Made by a program: the position numbers and the translations under genes
The notes under the pieces: generated by a model
Database searches by the model: none
Seen by the model: only the letters and a program-made list of their open reading frames with translations
Told to the model about the DNA's origin: nothing
Shown: positions 40,891 through 48,665 of the stretch, piece after piece
How the letters are laid out: each line of letters opens with the position of its first letter
Numbering within the stretch: the stretch's first letter is position 1
Assembly: GCF_016863035.1 (NCBI RefSeq)
Contig: NZ_BOOC01000015.1
Span: 62,001 to 126,000 of the forward strand
Reading direction: 5' to 3'
Length of the DNA stretch: 64,000 nt
Source of the DNA: Microbispora corallina
GTDB lineage: Bacteria; Actinomycetota; Actinomycetes; Streptosporangiales; Streptosporangiaceae

Positions 40891-42279
40891 ATGCTGCGTA
40901 AAGCTCCCGTGGTGGCGCTCGTCGCCGGTCTCACGGTGATCGCGTCCCTGGCGGTTCCCGCGCACGCGGGGCAGACCACCTTCACTCCCGGAGCGGCGGG
41001 GCTCGGCGATCCCTACTTCCCGTTGGCGGGGAACGGCGGGTACGACGTCGGCCACTACGACCTGAAGCTGCGCTTCGACCCGGCCGGTCACAGGCTCACC
41101 GCGCGGACGACGATCACGGCGACCGCCACCCAGAACCTGTCCCACTTCGACCTCGACTTCTCCGGGCCCGCGATCAGCCGGGTGGAGGTGAACGGCGCCC
41201 GGGCCGGCTACCGGCGCGAGGGCCAGGAGCTGGTCGTCACCCCCGCGCGGGGGCTGCCGGCGGGCAGCAGGTTCACGGTCGCCGTCTCGTACGCGGGGAG
41301 GCCGAAGGCGGTCAAGGACGACGTCGGCCACCAGGGCTGGATCGACACGAGGGACGGCGCGTTCGTCGCCTCTCAGCCCGACGGGGCCCGGAGCTGGTTC
41401 CCGGCCAACGACAGCCCGGCGGACAAGGCCACGTTCAGCATCCAGGTGACGGCGCCCGACGACCTGGCCGTGCTCGCGAACGGGGAGCGGGCGGCCGACG
41501 GCGTCACCGCGCCCGGGGACGGCTACGCCACCACCCGCTGGGAGATGACGCACCCGATGGCGCCGTACCTTGCGATGGTCGCGATCGGCCGCTTCACGGT
41601 CAGCGAGGGGACCGTCGCCGGCATGCCGAACATCACCGCCTTCGATCCCTCTCTGGCCGGCAAGGCGAAGGACCTCCATGACATGACCGCCAAGGCGGTC
41701 CAATGGGAGGCCGGGCTCTTCGGCCCGTACCCGTTCTCCTCGACCGGCGGGATCGCGGACGGCTACGGCAACGAGACCGCGCTGGAGACGCAGGGCAGGC
41801 CCGTCTACAGCGGCGGTCCCACCGACGACCTGGAGATCGTGCACGAGCTGGCCCACCAGTGGTTCGGCGACAGCGTCGGCGTGCGGAACTGGCGGGACAT
41901 CTGGCTCAACGAGGGATTCGCCACGTACGCCGAGTGGCTGTACCAGGAGCAGCACGGCGGCCCGTCCGCGCGGCAGATCTTCGACAGGTACAGCGCGCGT
42001 AGCGGCGGCTTCTGGAAGTTGAGGACGGGCGATCCCGGCCGCCGGGGCATGTTCGACGAGAACGCCGTCTACGTGCGCGGGGCGATGACCCTGCACGCCC
42101 TCCGTGAGAAGGTCGGCGACCCGGTGTTCTTCCGCCTGATCAGAACCTGGACCCAGGAGCACCGGTACGGCCTGGTGACCACCGCCGACTTCGTCGGGCT
42201 GGCGGAGCGGCTCTCGGGGCGGGACCTCGGGGCCTTCTTCGACGCCTGGCTCTACCGGACGGGCAAGCCCCAGGCGTGA
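40891..42279 (+). CDS. Secreted M1-family zinc metallopeptidase
   Basis: 462 residues, with a Sec signal peptide (LRKAPVVALVAGLTVIASLAVPAHA). N-terminal beta domain of M1 aminopeptidases (GGYDVGHYDLKLRF, SWFPANDSPADKATF), then the thermolysin-like catalytic domain. The zinc site is HELAHQWF (His318, Glu319, His322) plus Glu341 in NEGFATYAEW. The substrate N-terminus motif GxMEN is replaced by GYGNETALE. It is shorter than classical PepN and lacks the C-terminal helical domain, as do other secreted actinomycete members. The epsilon-poly-lysine producer uses a Zn-dependent aminopeptidase to degrade its own polymer (family knowledge), so this gene is a good candidate hydrolase for the product of the preceding synthetase. 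Confidence 0.92.
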   Translation: MLRKAPVVALVAGLTVIASLAVPAHAGQTTFTPGAAGLGDPYFPLAGNGGYDVGHYDLKLRFDPAGHRLTARTTITATATQNLSHFDLDFSGPAISRVEVNGARAGYRREGQELVVTPARGLPAGSRFTVAVSYAGRPKAVKDDVGHQGWIDTRDGAFVASQPDGARSWFPANDSPADKATFSIQVTAPDDLAVLANGERAADGVTAPGDGYATTRWEMTHPMAPYLAMVAIGRFTVSEGTVAGMPNITAFDPSLAGKAKDLHDMTAKAVQWEAGLFGPYPFSSTGGIADGYGNETALETQGRPVYSGGPTDDLEIVHELAHQWFGDSVGVRNWRDIWLNEGFATYAEWLYQEQHGGPSARQIFDRYSARSGGFWKLRTGDPGRRGMFDENAVYVRGAMTLHALREKVGDPVFFRLIRTWTQEHRYGLVTTADFVGLAERLSGRDLGAFFDAWLYRTGKPQA

Positions 42280-42313
42280 GCCAGGTGTGATCCGGGTGTG
42301 AGCCGGGTGTGCG
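42270..42313 (+). repeat. Four 11-base tandem repeats spanning the peptidase stop
   Basis: CCAGGCGTGAG, CCAGGTGTGAT, CCGGGTGTGAG, CCGGGTGTGCG run head to tail from 42270. The first three contain TGA, and because the period is 11 these stops fall in all three frames (42277, 42288, 42299). The real stop of the M1 peptidase is the first. The array is probably recent slippage. Confidence 0.8.
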
Positions 42314-42446
42314 GGATGCACGGCCGGAGGCGTCCGGCCGTGCCGTCCGCACCATGACGGGCCGGGGACCGTTTCCTACCCTCGGATCCACCACACGCGC
42401 GTGGGGTCTGGCCACCAGGCATCGTCCGCCCCCCTCGGAGGCAACC

Positions 42447-43790
42447 ATGGCTCCTTCCCTCGGCACCGACGACTACGCGATATCCCGGGTCCCCGCCCGC
42501 GCCCGATACTCCTGGGTGTCGGTGGCGGTCCAGCGCTTCGGTCAGATCTCCGCCCTCAGCCAGTTCCTGCTCGGCGCCACCCTCGGCTTCGGGATGAGCT
42601 TCTGGAACGCCTTCTGGGCGATCACGCTGGGCGCGGTCATCCTCGAACTCGTGGCGATCGCGCTGGGCGTGATCGGCATGCGGGAGGGCCTGTCGACCTC
42701 CACGCTGGCGCGGTGGTGCGGGTTCGGCCAGGCCGGATCGGCGATCATCGGCCTGGCCATCGGGATCAGCCTGGTCGGCTGGTTCGGCATCCAGTCGGCG
42801 GTGTCGGCGCAGGGTCTGCACGAGCTGATCCCGGCGCTGCCGGTGTGGCTGTGGTCGCTGCTGTTCGGGCTCGCGGTCACCGGCATCGTCGTCAAGGGCT
42901 TCCACTCGATGGCCTGGACGGCCTACCTCACCGTGCCGGCGTTCGTCCTGCTGGTCGCCTGGTCGGTCGGGTCGGAGCTGTCGAGCCACTCCCTGACGGA
43001 GCTGGCGGCCACGGCGCCGGCGGGTCCGGCCCTGTCGCTGCTGGAGGGGACGACGCTGGTCGCGGGCGGGTTCATCGTGGGGGCGGTGATCACCCCGGAC
43101 ATGACGCGCTTCAACCGGTCGGCGGCCGACGTGGTCAAGCAGACCCTGCTCGGCATCACGCTGGGGGAGTACGTGATCGGCCTGATCGGCGTGCTGCTCG
43201 CGCACGCCGTGAAGTCGGCGAACATCATCACGATCGTCACGTCCAGCGTCGGCTGGGTGGGCGTGCTGGTCATCGTCGTCGGCACGTTGAAGATCAACGA
43301 CTGGAACCTGTACTCCTCCGGCCTCGGCCTGGTGAACTTCGTCGGCACGGTCTTCGGCCGGAAGGTCAACCGCGCGCTGGTCACCCTGTTCGTCGGGGTC
43401 GTCGGCAGCGTGCTGGCCGCGGCCGGCATCCTCGACAGCTTCACCGACTTCCTCATCCTGCTCGGGGTCGCGTTCCCGCCGATCGCGGGCATCATGATCG
43501 CCGAGTACTTCGTCGTCCGCACCTGGCGCCCGGACCTGGACGCCACGAAGGCCGCCGGGTCGGTGCCGCCGCAGTCGCCCCGCTGGGTGCCGGCGACGCT
43601 GGTGATCTGGCTCGCGGCGAGCCTGATCGGCAAGTTCGTCACATGGGGCCTGCCCAGCATCAACTCGCTGGTCGCCGCCTTCGTCCTGTACGCGGTCGCG
43701 GGCCGGATCGGCCTGGTCCGGGGGTACGGCACCGCCCCCACGTCGGCCGGCGGCGAGCAGGTGGGCGCCTCCGCGCACACAGCCGCGTAG
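42447..43790 (+). CDS. NCS1-type purine/hydantoin-family permease
   Basis: 447 residues with about twelve hydrophobic segments. Start ATG 42447 (MAPSLGTDDYAISRVP) with GGAGG a few bases upstream. Matches the cytosine-permease branch of the nucleobase:cation symporter-1 family: FGMSFWNAFWAITLG, AIIGLAIGISLVGWFGIQ, and FIVGAVITPDMTRFNRSAAD in mid-protein. First gene of an operon with a hydantoinase/oxoprolinase and three DUF917 proteins, so it probably imports the N-heterocyclic substrate (hydantoin, thiohydantoin or related imidazolone) with H+ or Na+. Substrate identity is inferred from context only. Confidence 0.88.
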   Translation: MAPSLGTDDYAISRVPARARYSWVSVAVQRFGQISALSQFLLGATLGFGMSFWNAFWAITLGAVILELVAIALGVIGMREGLSTSTLARWCGFGQAGSAIIGLAIGISLVGWFGIQSAVSAQGLHELIPALPVWLWSLLFGLAVTGIVVKGFHSMAWTAYLTVPAFVLLVAWSVGSELSSHSLTELAATAPAGPALSLLEGTTLVAGGFIVGAVITPDMTRFNRSAADVVKQTLLGITLGEYVIGLIGVLLAHAVKSANIITIVTSSVGWVGVLVIVVGTLKINDWNLYSSGLGLVNFVGTVFGRKVNRALVTLFVGVVGSVLAAAGILDSFTDFLILLGVAFPPIAGIMIAEYFVVRTWRPDLDATKAAGSVPPQSPRWVPATLVIWLAASLIGKFVTWGLPSINSLVAAFVLYAVAGRIGLVRGYGTAPTSAGGEQVGASAHTAA

Positions 43791-43852
43791 AGGTCCGGCC
43801 ATGGAAGGACGTCCACGCCGGTGAGGCGACCGGCACGCACGAAGGGACTCGC

Positions 43853-45412
43853 ATGAGGATCGGAATCGACGTCGGCGGCACCAACACCGACGCCGTGCTC
43901 ATGGACGGGCAGAGCGTCCTGGCCGCGGTCAAGACCGCGACCACCCGCGACGTGACCGGCGGGATCACCGCCGCGCTCGCGGGGCTGCAACGGCAGCGGG
44001 CCTTCGACCCGGCCGCCGTGAACGCGGTGATGATCGGCACGACCCACTTCATCAACGCCCTGGTCGAGGCCGACAGGCTGGCGCCGACGGCGGCCGTGCG
44101 TCTGGGCCTGCCCGCCACGGCGTCGCTGCCCCCGATGGTCGACTGGCCGGAGCGGCTGGTGGAAGCTATCGCGGGGCGGGCGTACCTGTGTCACGGCGGC
44201 CACGAGTTCGACGGGCGCCGCATCGCCGACCTGCGCGAGGACGAGATCCAGCGGGTCGCCGAGGAGCTGGACAGGCACGGCGTGCGCAGCGTCGCCATCT
44301 CCAGTGTCTTCTCCCCGGTGAACGCCGAGTTCGAGCAGCGCGCGGCCGACATCCTGACCGCGCAGCTGCCCGGCCTGGCCGTCTCGCTGTCGTCCGAGGT
44401 CGGCCGCATGGGACTGCTGGAGCGGGAGAACGCCACCATCATCAACGCCTCGCTGCGCGAGCTGGCCGGCCAGATCGTCGACGGCCTGGCGGACTCCCTG
44501 GAGGGGGCGGGCATCCGCGCCCCCCTCTACCTGAGCCAGAACGACGGCACGCTGATGGACGTCGACTTCGCCCGCCGCTACCCGGTCGCGACCTTCGCCT
44601 CCGGGCCGACCAACTCCATGCGCGGCGCGGCCTTCCTGTCGGGCCTGGAGACCTGCGCCGTGGTCGACGTGGGCGGCACGACCAGCGACATCGGGGTGCT
44701 GCGGCACGGCTTCCCGCGCGAGGCGACCACGGAGGTCAGCGTCGCCGGGATCCGCACCAACTTCCGGATGCCCGACGTGCTGAGCCTCGGCATCGGCGGC
44801 GGCAGCCGGGTACGGGGCGACGCCGGCGCCGTCACGGTCGGGCCCGACTCGGTCGGGTACCGCCTGGCCGAGGAGGCCCTCGTGTTCGGCGGGGCCACGC
44901 TCACCGCGACCGACGTGGCGGTGGCCGCCGGCCGCGCCGCCATCGGCGACCCCGGCGCCGTACGGGATCTCGACCGGTCGCTGGCGCAGGCCGCGCTGGC
45001 CCGGATCGCCCGCGACATCGGCGACGCCATCGAACGCATCCGCACCTCTCCCGAGCCGCTGCCGGTCGTCGCGGTCGGCGGCGGGTCGATCCTGCTCCCC
45101 GACGAGATCGGCGACTCGGGCCAGGTCCACCGCCCCGAGCACTTCGCTGTCGCCAACGCGATCGGCGCCGCCATCGCGCAGATCGGCGGCGAGGTCGACC
45201 GGATCTTCCCGGTCGAGCCGGGTCAGCGGCAGAGCGTGCTGGACGAGGCCAAACAGGAGGCCGTGGACCGGGCGGTCGCCTCCGGCGCGAAGCCGGGCAG
45301 CGTGCGGGTCGTCGAGGTCGACGAGGTGCCGCTCGCCTACCTGCCGGGCAACGCCACCCGCATCCGGGTCAAGGCCGTCGGCGACCTCCAGATGGAGGCC
45401 GTCCGTGGCTGA
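43853..45412 (+). CDS. Hydantoinase/oxoprolinase family protein
   Basis: 519 residues from ATG 43853 with GAAGGGA upstream. HyuA-like ATP-dependent hydrolase of the ASKHA fold: N-terminal MRIGIDVGGTNTDAVL (phosphate 1 loop), GTTHFINALVE, then CAVVDVGGTTSDIGVL (second loop), LGIGGGSRVRG and AVGGGSILLPD. Opens 5-membered cyclic amides such as hydantoin or oxoproline at the expense of ATP. The family often needs a HyuB-type partner, which is absent; this short form is instead linked to DUF917 proteins, three of which follow. It overlaps the next gene by eight bases. Likely carries out ring opening after the DUF917 step. Confidence 0.9.
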   Translation: MRIGIDVGGTNTDAVLMDGQSVLAAVKTATTRDVTGGITAALAGLQRQRAFDPAAVNAVMIGTTHFINALVEADRLAPTAAVRLGLPATASLPPMVDWPERLVEAIAGRAYLCHGGHEFDGRRIADLREDEIQRVAEELDRHGVRSVAISSVFSPVNAEFEQRAADILTAQLPGLAVSLSSEVGRMGLLERENATIINASLRELAGQIVDGLADSLEGAGIRAPLYLSQNDGTLMDVDFARRYPVATFASGPTNSMRGAAFLSGLETCAVVDVGGTTSDIGVLRHGFPREATTEVSVAGIRTNFRMPDVLSLGIGGGSRVRGDAGAVTVGPDSVGYRLAEEALVFGGATLTATDVAVAAGRAAIGDPGAVRDLDRSLAQAALARIARDIGDAIERIRTSPEPLPVVAVGGGSILLPDEIGDSGQVHRPEHFAVANAIGAAIAQIGGEVDRIFPVEPGQRQSVLDEAKQEAVDRAVASGAKPGSVRVVEVDEVPLAYLPGNATRIRVKAVGDLQMEAVRG

Positions 45413-46493
45413 GCTGCTGATCACCGAGGCCGACCTGGACGACATCGCGGCCGGCGCCGCCATCCTCGGCACGGGCGGCGGCGGCGACCCCCACATCGGG
45501 CGGCTGCTCGCGGGCGCGGCCGTCCGCGCCGGCGGCCCGGCCCGCCTGGTCCCGCTGGACACCGTCCCCGACGACGCCGTCGCCGTCGTGGTCGCCATGA
45601 TGGGCGCCCCGACCGTCATGGTCGAGAAGGTGCCGTCGGCCGAGCAGGCCGCGCTCGCGGTGCGGGCGCTCGCCGCGTACCTGGGCAGGACGCCCACCCA
45701 CCTCGTGTGCGCCGAGGCCGGCGGGGTGAACGCCCTGGTGCCGCTCGTCGCCGCCGCCGAGCTGGGGCTCCCGGTGATCGACGCGGACGGCATGGGCCGC
45801 GCCTTCCCCGAGCTGCAGATGGTCGTCCCCACGTTGTACGGCATCGGGGCCACGCCGATGTCGATCGCCGACGAGAAGGGCAACAGCGGCATCTTCGACA
45901 CCGTGGACAACCACTGGGCGGAACGGCTGGCCAGGTCCGCCACGATCGACATGGGCTGCTCCGCGATGATCAGTCTCCTCCCGATGTCCGGGGCCCAGGC
46001 GCGCGAGGCGCTCGTCCCCGGGACGCTCTCGCTCTCGGCCGAGCTGGGCCGGCTCGTGCGGGAGGCCCGGGCGGCCCACCGCGACCCGGTCGCGGCCGTC
46101 ACCGGCCGGCTGGGCGGGGTCGAGCTGTTCACCGGCAAGGTCGTGGACGTCGTCCGGAGGACCGAGGGCGGCTTCGCCCGCGGCGAGGCGACAGTCGAGG
46201 GCCTGGGCGACCGGACCGGGGAGCGCCTCCTGCTGCGGTTCCAGAACGAGCACCTGGTCGCGGTGAGGGACGGCGAGGTGGTCGCCACCGTCCCCGACCT
46301 GATCTGCGTGCTGGAGGCCGAGGCGGGCACGGCCATCACCACCGAGACCCTCCGGTACGGCCAGCGGGTGCGGGTGATCGCCGCCCCCTGCGACCCGCGC
46401 TGGCACACTCCGGAAGGGCTGGAGCTGGTGGGGCCGCGGTACTTCGGCTACGACCACGGCACCGTCCGCCTCGGCGCCGGGACCGTCGCATGA
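45405..46493 (+). CDS. DUF917 / S-methyl-thiohydantoin desulfurase-like protein 1
   Basis: 362 residues, GTG start overlapping the hydantoinase gene. Full-length DUF917 protein: glycine-rich LGTGGGGDPHIGRLL near residues 20-34, MGAPTVMVEK, EAGGVNALVPL, and the metal/substrate loop VIDADGMGRAFPELQM, ending with the FQNEHLVAVRDGEVVATVPD and ICVLEAE blocks. Family members have been characterised, or are annotated in Pfam from memory, as S-methyl-thiohydantoin desulfurases, converting a thiohydantoin ring to hydantoin. All family motifs are intact. It is about as long as its two tandem paralogues. Probably acts with the hydantoinase on an imported sulfur-containing heterocycle. Confidence 0.88.
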   Translation: MAELLITEADLDDIAAGAAILGTGGGGDPHIGRLLAGAAVRAGGPARLVPLDTVPDDAVAVVVAMMGAPTVMVEKVPSAEQAALAVRALAAYLGRTPTHLVCAEAGGVNALVPLVAAAELGLPVIDADGMGRAFPELQMVVPTLYGIGATPMSIADEKGNSGIFDTVDNHWAERLARSATIDMGCSAMISLLPMSGAQAREALVPGTLSLSAELGRLVREARAAHRDPVAAVTGRLGGVELFTGKVVDVVRRTEGGFARGEATVEGLGDRTGERLLLRFQNEHLVAVRDGEVVATVPDLICVLEAEAGTAITTETLRYGQRVRVIAAPCDPRWHTPEGLELVGPRYFGYDHGTVRLGAGTVA

Positions 46494-47593
46494 GCTACAC
46501 CCTGGACCGCGGCGACCTGGCCGACCTCGCCCGGGGCGCGGCCCTGCTGGGCACCGGCGGCGGGGGCGACCCGTACATCGGGCGGCTGCTCGTCGACCAG
46601 GCGCTCCGCCACGGCCCCGGCACGATCACCGTCCTCGACCCCGACGACCTCCGCGACGACGACTTCGTCATCCCGACGGCGCAGATGGGCGCGCCGACGG
46701 TGATGGTGGAGAAGATCCCGCGGGGTGACGAGGCGGTGGCGGCGCTCCGGGCGCTGGAGGACCACCTGGGCCGCAGAGCGGACGCCACCATGCCCATCGA
46801 GTGCGGCGGGATCAACTCGATGATCCCGCTCCTGGTCGCCGCCCGGACCGGGCTGCCCGTGGTCGACGCGGACGGCATGGGCCGCGCCTTCCCCGAGCTC
46901 CAGATGGAGACCTTCTCCGTGTACGGCGTGCCCGGCTCCCCGCTGGCCGTCGGCGGCGAGAACGGCGAGACCGTCATCATCGACACCGGCGCCGACAACC
47001 GGCGCATGGAGTGGCTCGCGCGCGGGATCGCCGTGCGGCTCGGCGGGGTCGCGCACATCGCCGAGTACGCGATGAGCGGCGCGGACGTCAGGCGCACCGC
47101 GGTCCCGCGCACCCTCGGGCTCGGCCTGCGGATCGGCCGGGCCCTGCGCGCCGCGCGCGAGAACCACCGCGACCCGGTGGAGGCGCTCGCGGACACGATG
47201 GCCGGGACCCTCTACGACAAGGTCCGGGTGCTGTTCCGGGGCAAGGTCGTGGACGTCGAGCGGCGGACCGAGGCCGGCTTCGCCCGCGGGCACGCCACGA
47301 TCGCCGCGTTCGACGGGCCGCGGACGCTGGAGCTGACCTTCCAGAACGAGCACCTGGTCGCCCGGGCCGGTGGTGAGGTGCGGTGCGTGGTCCCCGACCT
47401 GATCTGCGTGCTGGAGGCCGACACCGGGGAGCCCATCACCACCGAGGGACTGCGGTACGGGCAGCGGGCCGTCGTGGTGGGCATCAGCACCCCGGACCTG
47501 ATGCGCAGCCCGGAGGCCCTCGGCGTGTTCGGGCCGCGCGCGTTCGGACTCGACATGGAGTTCCAGCCCGTGGAGGATCTCGTGCCACTCTGA
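46490..47593 (+). CDS. DUF917 / S-methyl-thiohydantoin desulfurase-like protein 2
   Basis: 367 residues; ATG overlaps the previous stop (ATGA). Closest to paralogue 1, with the same signatures: LGTGGGGDPYIGRLL, QMGAPTVMVEKIPRG, ECGGINSMIPL, VVDADGMGRAFPELQM, GKVVDVERRTEAGFARGHAT, LTFQNEHLVARAGGEV. All motifs are intact, so both 1 and 2 are probably active, perhaps on different substrates or as hetero-oligomer subunits. It differs in the region after the PELQM loop (ETFSVYGVPGSPLAVGG versus VVPTLYGIGATPMS), a likely specificity segment. Translationally coupled within the operon. Confidence 0.88.
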   Translation: MSYTLDRGDLADLARGAALLGTGGGGDPYIGRLLVDQALRHGPGTITVLDPDDLRDDDFVIPTAQMGAPTVMVEKIPRGDEAVAALRALEDHLGRRADATMPIECGGINSMIPLLVAARTGLPVVDADGMGRAFPELQMETFSVYGVPGSPLAVGGENGETVIIDTGADNRRMEWLARGIAVRLGGVAHIAEYAMSGADVRRTAVPRTLGLGLRIGRALRAARENHRDPVEALADTMAGTLYDKVRVLFRGKVVDVERRTEAGFARGHATIAAFDGPRTLELTFQNEHLVARAGGEVRCVVPDLICVLEADTGEPITTEGLRYGQRAVVVGISTPDLMRSPEALGVFGPRAFGLDMEFQPVEDLVPL

Positions 47594-47597
47594 AGGC

Positions 47598-48665
47598 ATG
47601 CCGGTGCGCCACCTGGGAGAACCCGACGTCGACCACCTCGCGCGCGGGACGGCGCTGCTGGGCTCGGGCGGCGGCGGGCAGACCGACGCGGCCGCCCGCC
47701 TGCTGCGCCGGAGCCTCGCGGGCGACCGCATCCCGCTGCTGGGCCACGAGGAGCTGCCGGGCGGCCACGTCGTGCCGGTGGGGATCGTGGGCGCGGTGTC
47801 GGCGTTCACCGAGAGGCTGCCCTCCGGCGGGGAGTGGGCGCCCGTCCTCGCGGCGATCGAGGACCGGACCAGGACCCGCCCCGCCGGGCTCGTCTCCATC
47901 GAGGCGGGCGGCGTCAACGGGGTCGTGGCGTTCGTCGCCGCCGCCGAGCTGGGCCTCCCGGTGATCGACGCGGACCTGCAGGGCCGCGCGCTGCCGCGGC
48001 TCGACCAGATGTCGGTGGCCGCCCTCGGCGAGCCGCTCACCCCGCTGGCCATCGGCGACGCCACCGGCCGGCTCCTCGTCCTGGACGGCCTGTCCCCCCG
48101 GGCGACCGAGCGGATCGTCCGGTCGGCGCTCACCGAGTTCGGCGGCTGGGCCGCCATCGTGCTGCGCCCGCTGCCCGTCGAGCTCCTCGACCGCCTCGCC
48201 ATCACGGGCTCGCTCAGCCGCGCGCTGGACCTGGGGGCCCGCCACGCGGCCTGGACCCGGGACGCCGACCCGTACGAGGTCGCCGCGTCCCTCGGCGCCC
48301 GGGTCCTGGTCACCGGGCGGGTCGTCGAGGTCGTCCGGCACCGCTCCGGCGTCGGCTTCGGGCGCGGCTCGGTGATCGTCCGCGCCGACCGCGACGGCGT
48401 CCTCGTGCGGCTGGAGATGGAGAACGAGTACCTCCTCGCCCTCGTCGACGGGCGGCCCGCCGTGTCCACGCCGGACATCCTGTGCGTCCTCGACCGGGCC
48501 ACCGGGCTGCCCGTGCCGTGCGACACGGTACGCGGCGGGGCCGAGGTCGTCGCCCTCCACCTGCCCGGGCCCGCGTTCTGGTGGCGGCCCGAGGTCGTGG
48601 ACGCGGTCGCCCCGCGCGCGTTCGGGCTGGACACCGACCCGATCCGGCCGGAGGCGGAGCGATGA
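47598..48665 (+). CDS. Divergent DUF917 paralogue 3
   Basis: 355 residues, starting four bases after the stop of paralogue 2. Same fold and order of blocks, but key motifs have changed: LGSGGGGQTDAA replaces GTGGGGDP(H/Y)IG, the MGAPTVMVEK block is lost, and VIDADLQGRALPRLDQM replaces VDADGMGRAFPELQM. The C-terminal block is ENEYLLALVDGRPAVSTPD. The loss of conserved Asp, Met and Glu positions suggests altered metal or substrate binding. It could be a regulatory or structural partner of paralogues 1 and 2, or an enzyme for a modified ring. Its stop overlaps the PucR gene start (ATGA). Confidence 0.82.
   Translation: MPVRHLGEPDVDHLARGTALLGSGGGGQTDAAARLLRRSLAGDRIPLLGHEELPGGHVVPVGIVGAVSAFTERLPSGGEWAPVLAAIEDRTRTRPAGLVSIEAGGVNGVVAFVAAAELGLPVIDADLQGRALPRLDQMSVAALGEPLTPLAIGDATGRLLVLDGLSPRATERIVRSALTEFGGWAAIVLRPLPVELLDRLAITGSLSRALDLGARHAAWTRDADPYEVAASLGARVLVTGRVVEVVRHRSGVGFGRGSVIVRADRDGVLVRLEMENEYLLALVDGRPAVSTPDILCVLDRATGLPVPCDTVRGGAEVVALHLPGPAFWWRPEVVDAVAPRAFGLDTDPIRPEAER

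Noticed and set aside
42923-46408. 1161-codon open frame on the minus strand
   Set aside because: Antisense to the NCS1, hydantoinase and first DUF917 genes; Ser/Thr/Arg-rich low-complexity translation, no domain.
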